From Triatoma infestans (Eukaryota > Arthropoda > Insecta > Hemiptera > Reduviidae), in contig JAAEAF010000117.1 of the NCBI GenBank assembly GCA_011037195.1, forward strand, positions 1 through 64,000: 64,000 bases of DNA, in the 5' to 3' direction. Shown piece by piece: positions 23,901 to 35,900 of the stretch; position 1 is the first letter of the stretch; each line of letters starts with the position of its first letter. The notes below the pieces were generated by a model. That model did no database searches. It had not been told where the DNA came from and saw nothing but the letters and a program-made list of their open reading frames with translations. A program made the position numbers and the translations under genes.

Positions 23901-26900
23901 TTAATATAACTCTTTGATAGTTTAAAATAACCTTATAAGCCAAAGAGATTATTTTAATTCTTTTAAAATTTAAGAATCCTTTATTAGTAAAGAACCTTCA
24001 TTTTTTTTTTCTAATTAACTAATCATTACAGCTATGCTCTAAATCTGGGTCGCTGTGCGATTCAGAGAGTCTACCCAGTGTTCCCAGTGGAAATGCGACA
24101 TTGGAAACAGGGCGAACTTCTGTAAAATCCCCAGCTGTCTCTGAGGTGGTATCACCAACAGGTTCCGATACAAGAAGTGCTGCTCTTTCACCAATTTCTG
24201 ACAGTAAACCACCGCATAGGAGGAGCAAACGGCATAAAGAATCCAGACATTACCAAGAAAGCGATATTCTAGAATCACCAACAGTTTATTGCCGAAGCTC
24301 AGTTGCAGATAAGGTGATTTCTTTTTTCATTCTTGTAAATATTGAATCCTTCTTTAACTTTAGTTGGAATAAACTTATATACAAACAAATTTAATTTAAT
24401 GATTAATGTTGGAAATGAACTATTTTTTTTATTTATTACGAATGCATTCTCCAAAAGAGCACACAACATGATATATATATATAAAATTATTCTTCTACAT
24501 AAAATAAATATAATAAAATAATTGCCTAATGAAAAACTTGGAGCTAAAAATAAAAGCTTAGTTAACAAAACTTAAAAACAGACTTATAAGATAATGATGT
24601 AGTAGACGAGAAAAGGGATAGTACTGGAGACACGAAAAAGGATTTTTAAACGCTTTACAAGCTAATGTAAGGACAAAAGATGAAAAGGAAAGCTGATAGT
24701 CCAGCAAAAAGATGAATTGAAAACTTCATTGAGCTGTAAGTAAACTAATCCTGACAGAATAACAGCTTCAAATGAGAATCTGATGAAGATTAAGAAGTGA
24801 TAACGCGAAGCTAAATTTAATGGCTAGCGTTATTTTAATACAATGAAGATGCTTTGATTTATGAAACTATCAGCTTGTTGAGGTCCACGCAAGTCAGAGT
24901 GCTCGTCAAAATACAGATTTCCGAACATTTCAAGGTTAACTCGTCTAATACAAGGCGTTACCATCTCATGTCTTCTGTTGAACATCACGTTGTGTAACCC
25001 TTCTTGTATTGCTCGATCTATCTTTTAATATTTATAATCATTTAAATATCTTCATTTGCTTCTGATGTAGGGTTGCTACATTCGCTCTCTGATTCACTCT
25101 GATTTCGCGAACACACACAGACGCTCATGCCCCCTGTTGGGTAAGAAAACAGCCATGGTAGAAACATAAAATATCTTACAAAATAGATGGTTAAAATTAA
25201 GTGAACAAAATCCTTTTTTTATAAAACACTTTATTATACAATATCGAGCTCGAATTATACAATATGGAAGCCAGGTCATTTTCAAGATAACACTCTTGTT
25301 CTGATCCAGTTGACTGTTATCTTGAAAATAACATGGCTCCCAAATCGAAAGCTCGAATGAATGAATGAATGAATGATGCTTTATTATTACAAAATGAATA
25401 CAACTATACAATTATATTTCAAACATCTATATGACATGGTCTTAAACCGTCTGTCAGAGTCTACAGTTTATATGTATTCAAACTTAAACTATGCCTGATA
25501 AATAAATAAAAATAAGTATATTATTATAACAATAAAATAAAGTGCTATCTCAAAAGCTTATACAATTTAATTCTTTATTATTATTATTATGATGATTAAA
25601 CTTAATATTGAATTCGGCCACAAGCATTAATGCGTATCTTGTATACAGTGCTAAATTCAACCAATTACTCCCATTTATAAAAAAAAAATAATTCTTGTTG
25701 GGATAAGGAACTTTTATTAAAATAACGAAATCTATAATCATTAAAAATTGGGCATTCGGCAATAAAATGGAATGTACTTTCAATTTTATTTAAATTACAC
25801 AGTGAACATGTAAAGTTGGTTCCAGTAAGCCAAGGCTTATAATTTAGATTAAGCATTTCTCCCCGTATTTTAAATATCAATATTTTATATTCAAAGCTTA
25901 ATTTTTCACTCATATAAGAATCATTAAACTGCAGAGATTTAAACTGTTCATGATACTGTGATGTTTGGCAAGGAACTGTGATGGATGCAAGAAACTTGAA
26001 ATAATATTAAATTTTAAATAAATCTAAATTATCAAAATATGTTGCAAAAGGACAGCCAGGTAATACCATTACAGTTACTCGTACGGTTCAAGAACAATTA
26101 AGGCATTGTACTGTACTACCCCTTCTTCTCACAGGGGAGGAATTGAAACAAAGAGAAGAGATATTTTAGGACAGACTCGTTCTAGCTACCAAAGTGAAAA
26201 CATCAGAGCCAATATCAAGTTTTAAGAGTTTATTCCAATTAATTTATAAGCATATTGTTGTTAACTTAATTTCTCTTAGAGAATATATCTTTTGAAAAAC
26301 AGTGTGACTTCCTTATTATTGCAAACACTTCATTCTCTTTTAAAATTACAAACTTATAAGCCCTTTTCACTAAAACGCTCGTGCTACACACTACCACTAC
26401 TACAAATACAACTCCACACCATACATTACATTGGTGCCAGCTGTTTGGGATATTTTCAACGAGAATCCACAATTTACAAGTACGTAAAAATTTTAATTTC
26501 ATAATTAAACAAATTATCCATCAGATAATTTGATTGTTTTTTTTAAATTACTTTCTCAGCGGAAATATCTTCAATATTTCCCATTATTGAATTTTCTAGT
26601 GAATTTCATTTTTAAATTTTTGTAATTGTACCATTTGTATCTCAATCCCTTTCGAATTTTGAATTTATGAGTGTACTTAATAGATCCCAAATTATAAAGA
26701 TATTAAGCGATAATAACCTTTCTGTTGGAGGCAATTTACTCCAATTACGTAGACGTCTTGAAAAATATAATCTTTCCCCAAGCAATTCGTTCACTGACAA
26801 AATGTATAAGATTAATGGACAAGACATGGGCATCGACGCTGCTGTAGAATATTTACTTGCGCAGCAGCAATTAGCAAATCCTCCAATTAATAATCAACCT

Positions 26901-29900
26901 AATCCCTTAAGGAATTTGCAATTAATCAATAGCTTACCTACCTTCGATGGCGAAAATTCAGCCAAAGTGTCAGATTTCCTTGACCAAATTAGCCATTGTG
27001 CTAGTCTTTCTGGCTGGGACGACGCTGCTAAATTAGAAATATTAGCACTTAGGCTCTCAGGTTCTGCAAGATATTTTACGACACCCAGAAAGCCGAATTA
27101 CAAGGCCAGGGTACAATTATAACGTATCCTCTAATTTCAGAGCGACTTCTAGCCCGATTTCGTAAGGAGAAAACACCCCTAGTCCTCTTACAACAGATGA
27201 CTAATATTCAGTCCTTGCCCACTGAGTCTCCTGAAACATTCGCGGATAGGATTAGACATATCCAATCCGCCATTCATTTAAAAGCTCAAGCTAACCCACT
27301 CGAGGCCTTACAAGCAATTCTAGATAAACTGGCCACTGATGCATTCTTGAAGTCGCTTCCTCAACCGCTTCGTAATGAGGTGCGAACGAAGCTTCCTCAA
27401 AAATTAGATGAAGCACTTTCCTATGCCAATGCCCTAAAAGAAGTTCAGGCTTCTGAAACAAACCCCACAGTTTTCGCTGTAACTTCGAAAAATTCTAATC
27501 GTACACCCCCATCTCCTTGTCGTTACTGTGGACAAATGCATTTCCACAGAGAATGCCCGCATCGTAATAAAAGTCAAAAGCCACAATTAAAACCAACTAC
27601 CACTTGTAGAGTATTTAATGTAATAAAGAACAGACCTTGTCGCCATTGTTCCGGTCCACATTTTGACGTGGACTGCATCAACAAATTCAGACCAAAACCT
27701 CGTACTAACTTTGGCAAAATGCCTAAGAAATTTAATATTCCTCAAAACCTTAATCACAGAGCAAATAGTAATAATCGCTATAATAATAATAATAATCAAT
27801 ATTATAGTAATAATCATAGTCCTCGAATTAATTCAAACAATTCGCGATTTAACCCTTATTCAGATAGACCCCAGTATAGTCTTAATAATAATAATAACGG
27901 TAGCAATAACCTCCAAAATAGGCCCACTTGCCAATTTTGTTCTAAATTTGGACATACGGCTCGAACATGTTTCCAGATACAGCCAAAAAACGGTTAAGCC
28001 CACAGCCGCTCTCACGAACGGCTGATGTTATGACCTTGGCTCTCATACCTGCTTTCACCAATTCTGATAATTTGTTAGTAAATTTAAGAATTGGCAAAAA
28101 ATTTATTCGTGCCCTTGTAGACACTGGAGCTAGTCACAGCCTAGTGGATTCCAGTTTTTGTCGAAATAAGAACCTTCAGCATTCCAACATTATTTTAAAA
28201 TTTCTGACTAACCAAGTAATACCTAATTATGGCATCACGTCCCTTCGTTTGCATGCGGACAATGTCGAAAATTCCAATTTTTCTGGCGAATTCATAGTTT
28301 CGCAATTAAAAGGCAATTTCCAATTAATACTTGGTAGAGATGTCCTTACATTAAATAGGGCAATTATTAATTTGCGCACACGTACACTAACGCTCAATAA
28401 ATTCAACATTCCATTTTCAAATAGTGCTCAAACGCACCAAATCAATTCGATTCAACAGCTACCCTTACCCAAAACCCTGCAGCTTCGCCACAAAATTATA
28501 GTGCCACCTCGCGCACACATAATACAAACACATACACTATATACAAAAATTCCTCTCGACACACAAATTCTGCTTACACAACACAATTCCTTACCTACGG
28601 GTCTCTACATGCCCAATTCTATCGTACATATTGCTAACAACACATGCACCATCAACCTTATAAACACTACCTCACACGAAATTGCTATTCAAAAACACTT
28701 TCCAATCGCTCATATCGAATACGATTTTGAAACAGACTTACAGACTCACACCATAAACGCAGTACAATCTGCTAACCAAACTAACACAAACGAAATCGCT
28801 CTATTTCAACAAGAACTTCTCAACAAATTAACGCATCTCTCTTCTCAACAACAACAACAAGTTCTACATGCCCTCACTCCTTTTTATGACGCTTTCACAC
28901 ACGACAACAATTTCAAACAAAATTTTCTGAAGTCACTCACCACATTGACACAAAAAATCATGCCCCTGTGTCCAGCCGCCCCTATAAGATAGCACACTCC
29001 GAGGCTCCCATCCTCAAGGCCCTCATACAAGACAATCTTGATAGAGGTATAATAGAGGAAAGTAAATCCAACTGGGCTCACCCCGTCATACTCATTAAGA
29101 AAAAACACGCTGACCACACTAAAGTTGATGTTAATGTGATGGATGCAAGAAACTTGAAATAATATTAAATTTTAAATAAATCTAAATTATCAAAATATGT
29201 TGCAAAAGGACAGCCAGGTAATACCATTACAGTTACTCGTACGGTTCAAGAACAATAAGGCATTGTACTGTATTACCCCTTCTTCTCACAGGGGAGGAAT
29301 TGAAACAAAGAGAAGAGATATTTTAGGACAGACTCGTTCTAGCTACCAAAGTGAAAACATCAGAGCCATATCAAATTTTAAGAATTATTCCAATTAATTT
29401 ATAAGCATATTGTTGTTAACTTAATTTCTCTTAGAGAATATATCTTTTGAAAAACAGTGCGACTTCCTTATTATTGCTAACACTTCATTCTCTTTTAAAA
29501 TTACTAACTTATAAGCCCTTTTCACTAAAACGCTCGTGCTACACACTACCACTACTACAAATACAACTCCACACCATTACATTACAGAACAGAAATTCCC
29601 CTTTCTCGTTTTGCATAACTGCAGACAATAAATTGTTTGTTGTTTCCATATATTGCTAGGATAGCTATCCAATAATACACTAAATCTCTCTGCCAACTGC
29701 AGTCAACTTTGAAACCAAGAAACCTTGTTCTTTACTAATTGCATTGCAACTAGGTAAGTTAATCGATCCTTCGAATGATTAAGCAAAACGTTTAAAACAT
29801 AGGAGAAATGCAGCTTCAAGGCAAAACCGAAGAGAGTACCCCTTCCCGTTTCCAAATGCAAGAAATATGTTGGACAGTTTCTAGGTAGATTAAATAATCT

Positions 29901-32900
29901 TTGCAGTTTTTCCGCATCTTCGAATAATTCATAACACCAGACTTGACATCCATAACAGCAGACAGATCGAATTATAGCATCGAAAATGTTATACTTGACC
30001 GGTAAACTGATCCGATTATTTTTAATAAAATTATACCACACACTTCCAACACAGCGTCTTCCCACAGTTAATTTCTCTTTTATATGCAGTTTAAAATTAA
30101 TGTCGAGTTCAAGTTAATACCTAAATAATTGTAACTTCTTACAACCTCAATTGGCTCTCCTTTATATGACTACTTTTCACCCGCACAGTTCCTCTGACCA
30201 CATTTCCTAAAAATGACATTCTTGGTCTTTTCAAGATTAATACGGAGATTCCAATAATCGGCATATTTACCCAGTCGCTGAATCATCACTTGAAGAACTT
30301 TAGCGTCTTCTGCCAGTAGAACGATATCATCAGCATACATTAAGATATTTACTTTAGTCTGGCCAACCATAAGTCCTCCACCAACATATTCGGGCAAATC
30401 AAGTATGTATAAAGCGAAAAGTAGTGGGCTTAACAAGCAACCTTGTCTAACTCCCATCTCTGTAACAAAACTTGGGGAGAGACCTCCGTTACACCATACC
30501 GATGCCTCCGTTTTGCAGTATAAGCTTTTTATGGCATTAACAAACTTGCTAGAAAGACCCAGAGTGTACAATTTATATAAAAGGGCATTGCGGTCCACAC
30601 TGTCGAAAGCCGCCTTAAAGTCGACAAACAGAGCATATACCTTTTTCTTTCGCTGTTTCCATTTTAGGTGAATAATATTAACAAGCGAGAAAACATGATC
30701 GATAGCCGAATGGCCTTTTCTAAAACCGGCTTGATTAATTCCCTTCCACAAATTTCTACTTTCAACCCATGCATTTAACCTTAAAAGCAAGAGAGCAGTA
30801 TAAATCTTACAGACCGAATTTAAGAAACTAATCCCTCTGTAGTTGCTAGGAGACCCCAAATCCCCTTTTTTAAAAATTGGGAAAACAATGGACTCACCAA
30901 AACTCGTTGGGAACTCATTAAATGCATATAACAGGTAATCTTGGAATATTTTGGGTGAATTTTTCAAAAATTCGCTTCGTACTCTATCTGTTCCAGGTGC
31001 TTTATTATCTTTAGCCTGACTCAATACCAATGAGAGTTCTTCCTCCTCAAAAGGACAGTCAAGACTAGGATCTACTATACTATGGTTCCACCCATAGTAT
31101 CGGCGAAGCGTCCAAGCCTGGATTGTACAAACTGATAAAATAATCGCGCCAAACACTGGGGACTATCTTATTACTACACAAATACGCTTTATTTTTACAT
31201 CTATTCACTAATTTCCAAAATTGTCCGCTATCTTTAACTGAACTAATCTGATCACCCGTATTTTTAAAAAACTCGATTTCTTTTTTCTTACATAAGGCTT
31301 TGTACAATCTATTTTCTCTTAAATAAGCAGCCTTCACGATTGTAGAATTCGTTTTTCTAAATAACTTAAGCAAACTAAAAGATCTACACCTGGCCTTCAA
31401 ACAGTCCCTGTCAAACCACCCGTTACGAGCTTTAAAATTTTTTTGCTTAACTATTCTGCTTGGCACGCATTCCCAAATGCAGTGAATTAAGTAATCTGTA
31501 AGGGTTAAAACATTCATAGAAGACATATCAACTGTTTCTAATTGCCTCTTCAGTTTTTCCTCAAAGCCACATTTCATGTTATTATTCCATTGCAATTTTG
31601 GCAGAAGAGGTAATACATCATCATCATTACAAATCTCATTACAATATATGTGCAAAATAATCGGTAAATGATCCGAAAATACTTGCTTGCCTACTTTAAA
31701 ATTCTCTATCCTAGGAATCAAATCAGATGTAACGGAGCACAAGTCTATTACCGAACAACCATTTGAACTGATGTAAGTGAATTTTCCTAACATATACCTA
31801 GGATACGGCCATTAAGTATTAATAAATTATATAAATCAAAAAATTCTATTAATTTTTTACCCCTGGCATCCAGTTTTACATCTTTGGATTTTCTAACCGT
31901 ACTACAATCCGCTTTAACAAGTTCTGGAGAATTGCAAAATATTTCATCTGGAATGATTTGTTGCTCCCCTACCCTTGCATTACAATCACCCATAAATATA
32001 AGAGAGGAATAATATTTCTGATTTAACAATTGTTTATATTATTAAATTTGCAATCCCAATTTCCGGAATTGAGATAAACTGGAAGAATATGTAACAATTT
32101 ATTATTAACTAAAATTTTAATTACAAAAATATTTCCAAAGTCAAAAAACAGATATCTTTAAACTTGAGGCTTCCACGTTTACAACCAAAAAGAAATCCCC
32201 CAATAACCTCTTCCAAATAAATTATTTTTATAAGCGGGAACCCAAAATAATTCAAACAGTGAAAAACAATTTTTAAATAAAATAATTTCCTCCTTTAAAA
32301 TATATGTGTTTCTGATAACAAAAAAACATCAAATTCGCTAATGTAATTTAAAAAATCAAAATCTTTTCTTTTACTTTTCAACCCATTAATATTGTAATAT
32401 ACAATTTTAAGCAACTCAAATTTTTTAATTAAAATACCTTTGTGACAGACGGACTTATCTCAACTTCTCGTTTCCATGGCCTCAGCAACATCTCTCAGAT
32501 TTTCATCACGCTGATCCGGTTTAGACGTCATTCTCAAAACTGTTGATTTTAAGTCCAAATGACAAATATCCATTAGCTTCTTCACGCCCTCTTCACAATT
32601 GTTGTATAATAAGCCTTTCGTATCATCCCAGTCGAAAATATGACGTTCTATGGCCATACGATCACCTAATAGAGAGACTTTCAAATTATTATTTAACCAT
32701 AGCACCTCCTTTTTAATCACAGACAATTTTGTTCTCCTCATTCTAGTTCCATATGAATAATCTCGGTGAACAACAAAAGGAGTACCTTTCAGACGGCTTG
32801 TTCTCTTAAGAATTGAAACTGTAGCCAAATAAGTTGAGAAATAAGCTATAATAATATTATTTTTCTTGGATTTACGGCCAATAGGATGCGCCTCAATTAA

Positions 32901-35900
32901 ATCCAATTTTCTCTCCTCTATTCCTAAAACTTCTTGACAGAATAAACTAACTTGATCCTTATAATCGCCATTATTTTTTACTTCTAACCCTCTAAAAATT
33001 AGGTTTTTAATTATTTAGCTGTGAGATTCTCTTCTAGAATCTTTTAAAATTTCTATTTCCTTTTTCATGAGAACATTTTCCTCTTTAAACATTTTTATTG
33101 TTTCTTCTATTAGTGTTAAGTCGCTCTTAGTCGCAAAATTTTTAGAGTCTAATAAAGCACTAAAACAAGCCATTACCTTATCCATAGACATCTTACCTAT
33201 TTCATCATTACCTTTTTTTGGGGTACCCATATTTGGTTCTTTCAAATAGGCTCTGATGTTTTTTAATGACTTTATTTAAATTTTCAGGGGAGCTTAAACT
33301 TCTTTTCAGCGGCCTACCAGGTTGCTTATTCTCTTTAGGGCTAAAGTAATTTTTTAAGCTGTTCGGCATAAATAATTTTAAAATTGCGTAATTTATATTT
33401 AAACTTTTTATATTCAGACAGACGAAATAAAGTTAATACACAGCTATTCACAGTTCACAATTCATGTAAATAAATAATCACTCACCAAACAGACAGTGCA
33501 GTACTCCCCACCACCTAAGGTATGTAACTTATACGATCTATCCAAAAGCAGTTCTTTTTCTTAATAAAATGTTAAAATATTTTAATTGATATTATGATAA
33601 CTAGCCGTGCAATCAGCTTGAAACTTTGAATAAACGTCGAAAAAATAGCACGTTAAACACTGTTAACTTTTCAAACAAAACAGACTTCTAGAACACACAA
33701 ATATAATTAAGAAAACATAGAGCGACGTGTACAGTACAACGACTCAATGTAGACTCCCGAAAGCTCGATATTTATATTATCGTAATGTATTTTGTACAAA
33801 TTAAGGACTTTTTGCATTTAATTTTAATCATCATATTAAGTAAAAGTTTTTAAGTCCAATAAACAAATCAAACTTGTAGTGATAAATAATATGTTGTTAA
33901 TTTAACAGAAATATGGACTTAAAAGATGAACTTTAGTTGTATACATTTACATTAAAATGAAACATACAGCCTGGCAAATATTAAACATAAACTAGCTTTC
34001 TTGAAAGAGTACTGAAAAACAAATAATAAAATGACAGTCAATTGATTTTACGATACATTCAGCCTATTCGGCTTTCCTTCCATTTCTTTATCACGTTAAG
34101 CACAAAACACTCATGCCTAAGATAAAGTTAGCTTAAATTAATCACTTCTAATAAGCACAATAACAATCCTTAAACTAAAAATGTAAAACTAGAATTTTAA
34201 AATTCCAATTTAATTTCTTTTCTCAACCCAGTCACCATGTTGCTGCGCTATAACCCAGAGAGGTGATGTTGAATATGTGGATGGGTCCCCAATGGAGGAA
34301 CAAGAAAAGTAAGCATGCTACGAAGGATTAAATCCCATAAGAGAGATATTTTACGTCCTTTGTGAGTAGGGTTACACATACCGGCTCATCTGCAGTTTCT
34401 CACGCTCTTATTTGGGCTCTGCTTGCCCCACTAATACTCTTTTCTCAGTACGCTTCCCTGCCACTTCCCGCACTTAACGGATCTCTCTCCCTTTCTCTCA
34501 CTCCTTCTCGGTAACTGATTTCATTCACTGTACATAAGAGAAGGTAATAAAAGGAAAAAATACAGTGTGCATATATTTGACAAATCTGCCGTTTTTTTCT
34601 TTTTAATCAGTGAGCCGTAGAGGCTCCTAGGGAAGAGAAAAATCTAAGGGCAGCACTGCAAGATTCAAACCTGGGCCCTACGCGTGGGATTCACCATTAC
34701 TAAGTTAATAGGTATTCCTCTACCTGCTCAATTACTAGCATCGGTCAAGTAAAGAGTTGATATACTTATCATTAGTAGAATACAGGAATGATTGAAATAG
34801 CACTTTTGGCGCTGGGGCCTTCAGCAAAGAGAATGAGTTGTGAACCATGAACGGAAACAGTTTAACCTAAGATAACGCTCTGCTTCCTGCTTTGATAGGA
34901 CTCAAGGATTTACTACTTTGGCACACACGAGATAACGAACGTAGTACCGTAAGAAGTGAATAGGAACTTCTAGGCTACACGGGCATTTCAGATCTAAATT
35001 AACCTCCTATAATTACTTACCCCCTATAATTTAGTAAGACCATATTATGTCTCAGACTCTCCGAGGTTAAGTTCTTGGAAAAAATAATGAGTGAAAACTG
35101 GAAATTTCGAGAAGAAAGTTCATGACTAATTTATGGCCCAGGGTAAAAGGGAAATTGGAGGATAATAAATAGCTACATGAAGGCATAATTAAGAGTTGTT
35201 TGTTAAGATTAAAAAGCTTAGTTGTGTCAGGCATATGCAACGATGGAAAATTCCAAAGAGAGTATCCAATGACACGTCAGAAGGAAGCGCAGCGAGAGGG
35301 AAGAGGCAAAACTAGATATAATGACTAGGTTGAGAAGATGCCAAAAGGAACGGTGACGCCTTAATTGTGGAGCTCGCGTTGATCAGAGGCATCGAATGTT
35401 TGAGTGTAAGGTGCACGGAGAGTTGTAGTGCATAGATAGTATGATGTACACATAAAATTGCTAAAATATATTAACCATATGAAAGTAAAATTCATAAATC
35501 AAATATTGAAAATTTATCAAATTAGTATAACAATCAAAAAACTTTCAGTAAACTTATCAATATCAATAAATTTCTTTTTAAAGGTAATCTTCATTAGAAA
35601 AATGCTCTACATCTCCTACATGGTTTTACAGTCTTTTTACTCTCTAATGAAGTGAAGTTTCTATATTTCATTCTATATTTCTATGTTTCTATATTTCAAA
35701 AACTATTTATTAACTTCATAGGTTAGTGATTACGAAGATATCTGGGGTCCTGAGTCAATGACAACTTTTAAACCAAGAAGTTCTCCCCTTACTTCGCCAG
35801 AAGAAAGTTGTCGGCGAGTTCCAGACATATTAGACAGAATTCCACCCTGTCCAGCTCCAAGGCCTAGCCTAAATATGCCAGCACATCCCAGCCCAGTATC

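Larger units (their letters stand above)
25977..29586 (+). mobile_element. internally deleted Ty3/gypsy-like LTR retrotransposon with 4-bp target-site duplication
   Basis: Two LTRs (454 and 452 bp) begin TGTGATGG and end ATTACA, that is TG...CA. They are flanked by the host 4-bp repeat GAAC (25973-25976 and 29587-29590). Between them are a primer-binding-site-like sequence directly after the 5' LTR, gag, protease and only the first segment of RT. The rest of pol (RT catalytic core, RNase H, integrase) and the polypurine tract are missing. The LTRs differ at roughly ten positions by eye. It is non-autonomous and sits within the minus-strand LINE. Confidence 0.92.
25346..33768 (-). mobile_element. 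LINE retrotransposon with 11-bp target-site duplication, interrupted by an LTR element
   Basis: The direct repeat CGAAAGCTCGA occurs at 25346-25356 and 33758-33768 and flanks a minus-strand LINE. Its 3' end (low coordinate) carries an (ATGA)n tail, seen as TGAATGAATGAATGAATG on the + strand. ORF1 (33369 to about 32460) and ORF2 (about 32405 to 29587, resuming 25976 to about 25560) can be traced through stops and frameshifts. Removing the LTR insertion leaves about 4.8 kb, the length of a complete element. The presence of ORF1, endonuclease, RT and CCHC regions plus the target-site duplication shows that this was a near full-length insertion, now decayed. Confidence 0.85.
33769..35721. other. 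sprint intron 8, right part
   Basis: AT-rich intron containing one minus-strand SINE (34597-34740) and a weak + strand LINE C-terminal remnant near 35150-35430. The remainder (33769-34590) shows nothing recognised. Confidence 0.5.

Noticed and set aside
29703..30065. Separate gene encoding a Cys-rich protein on the minus strand
   Set aside because: It continues the LINE ORF2 C-terminal region and is in register with the nested-insertion model.
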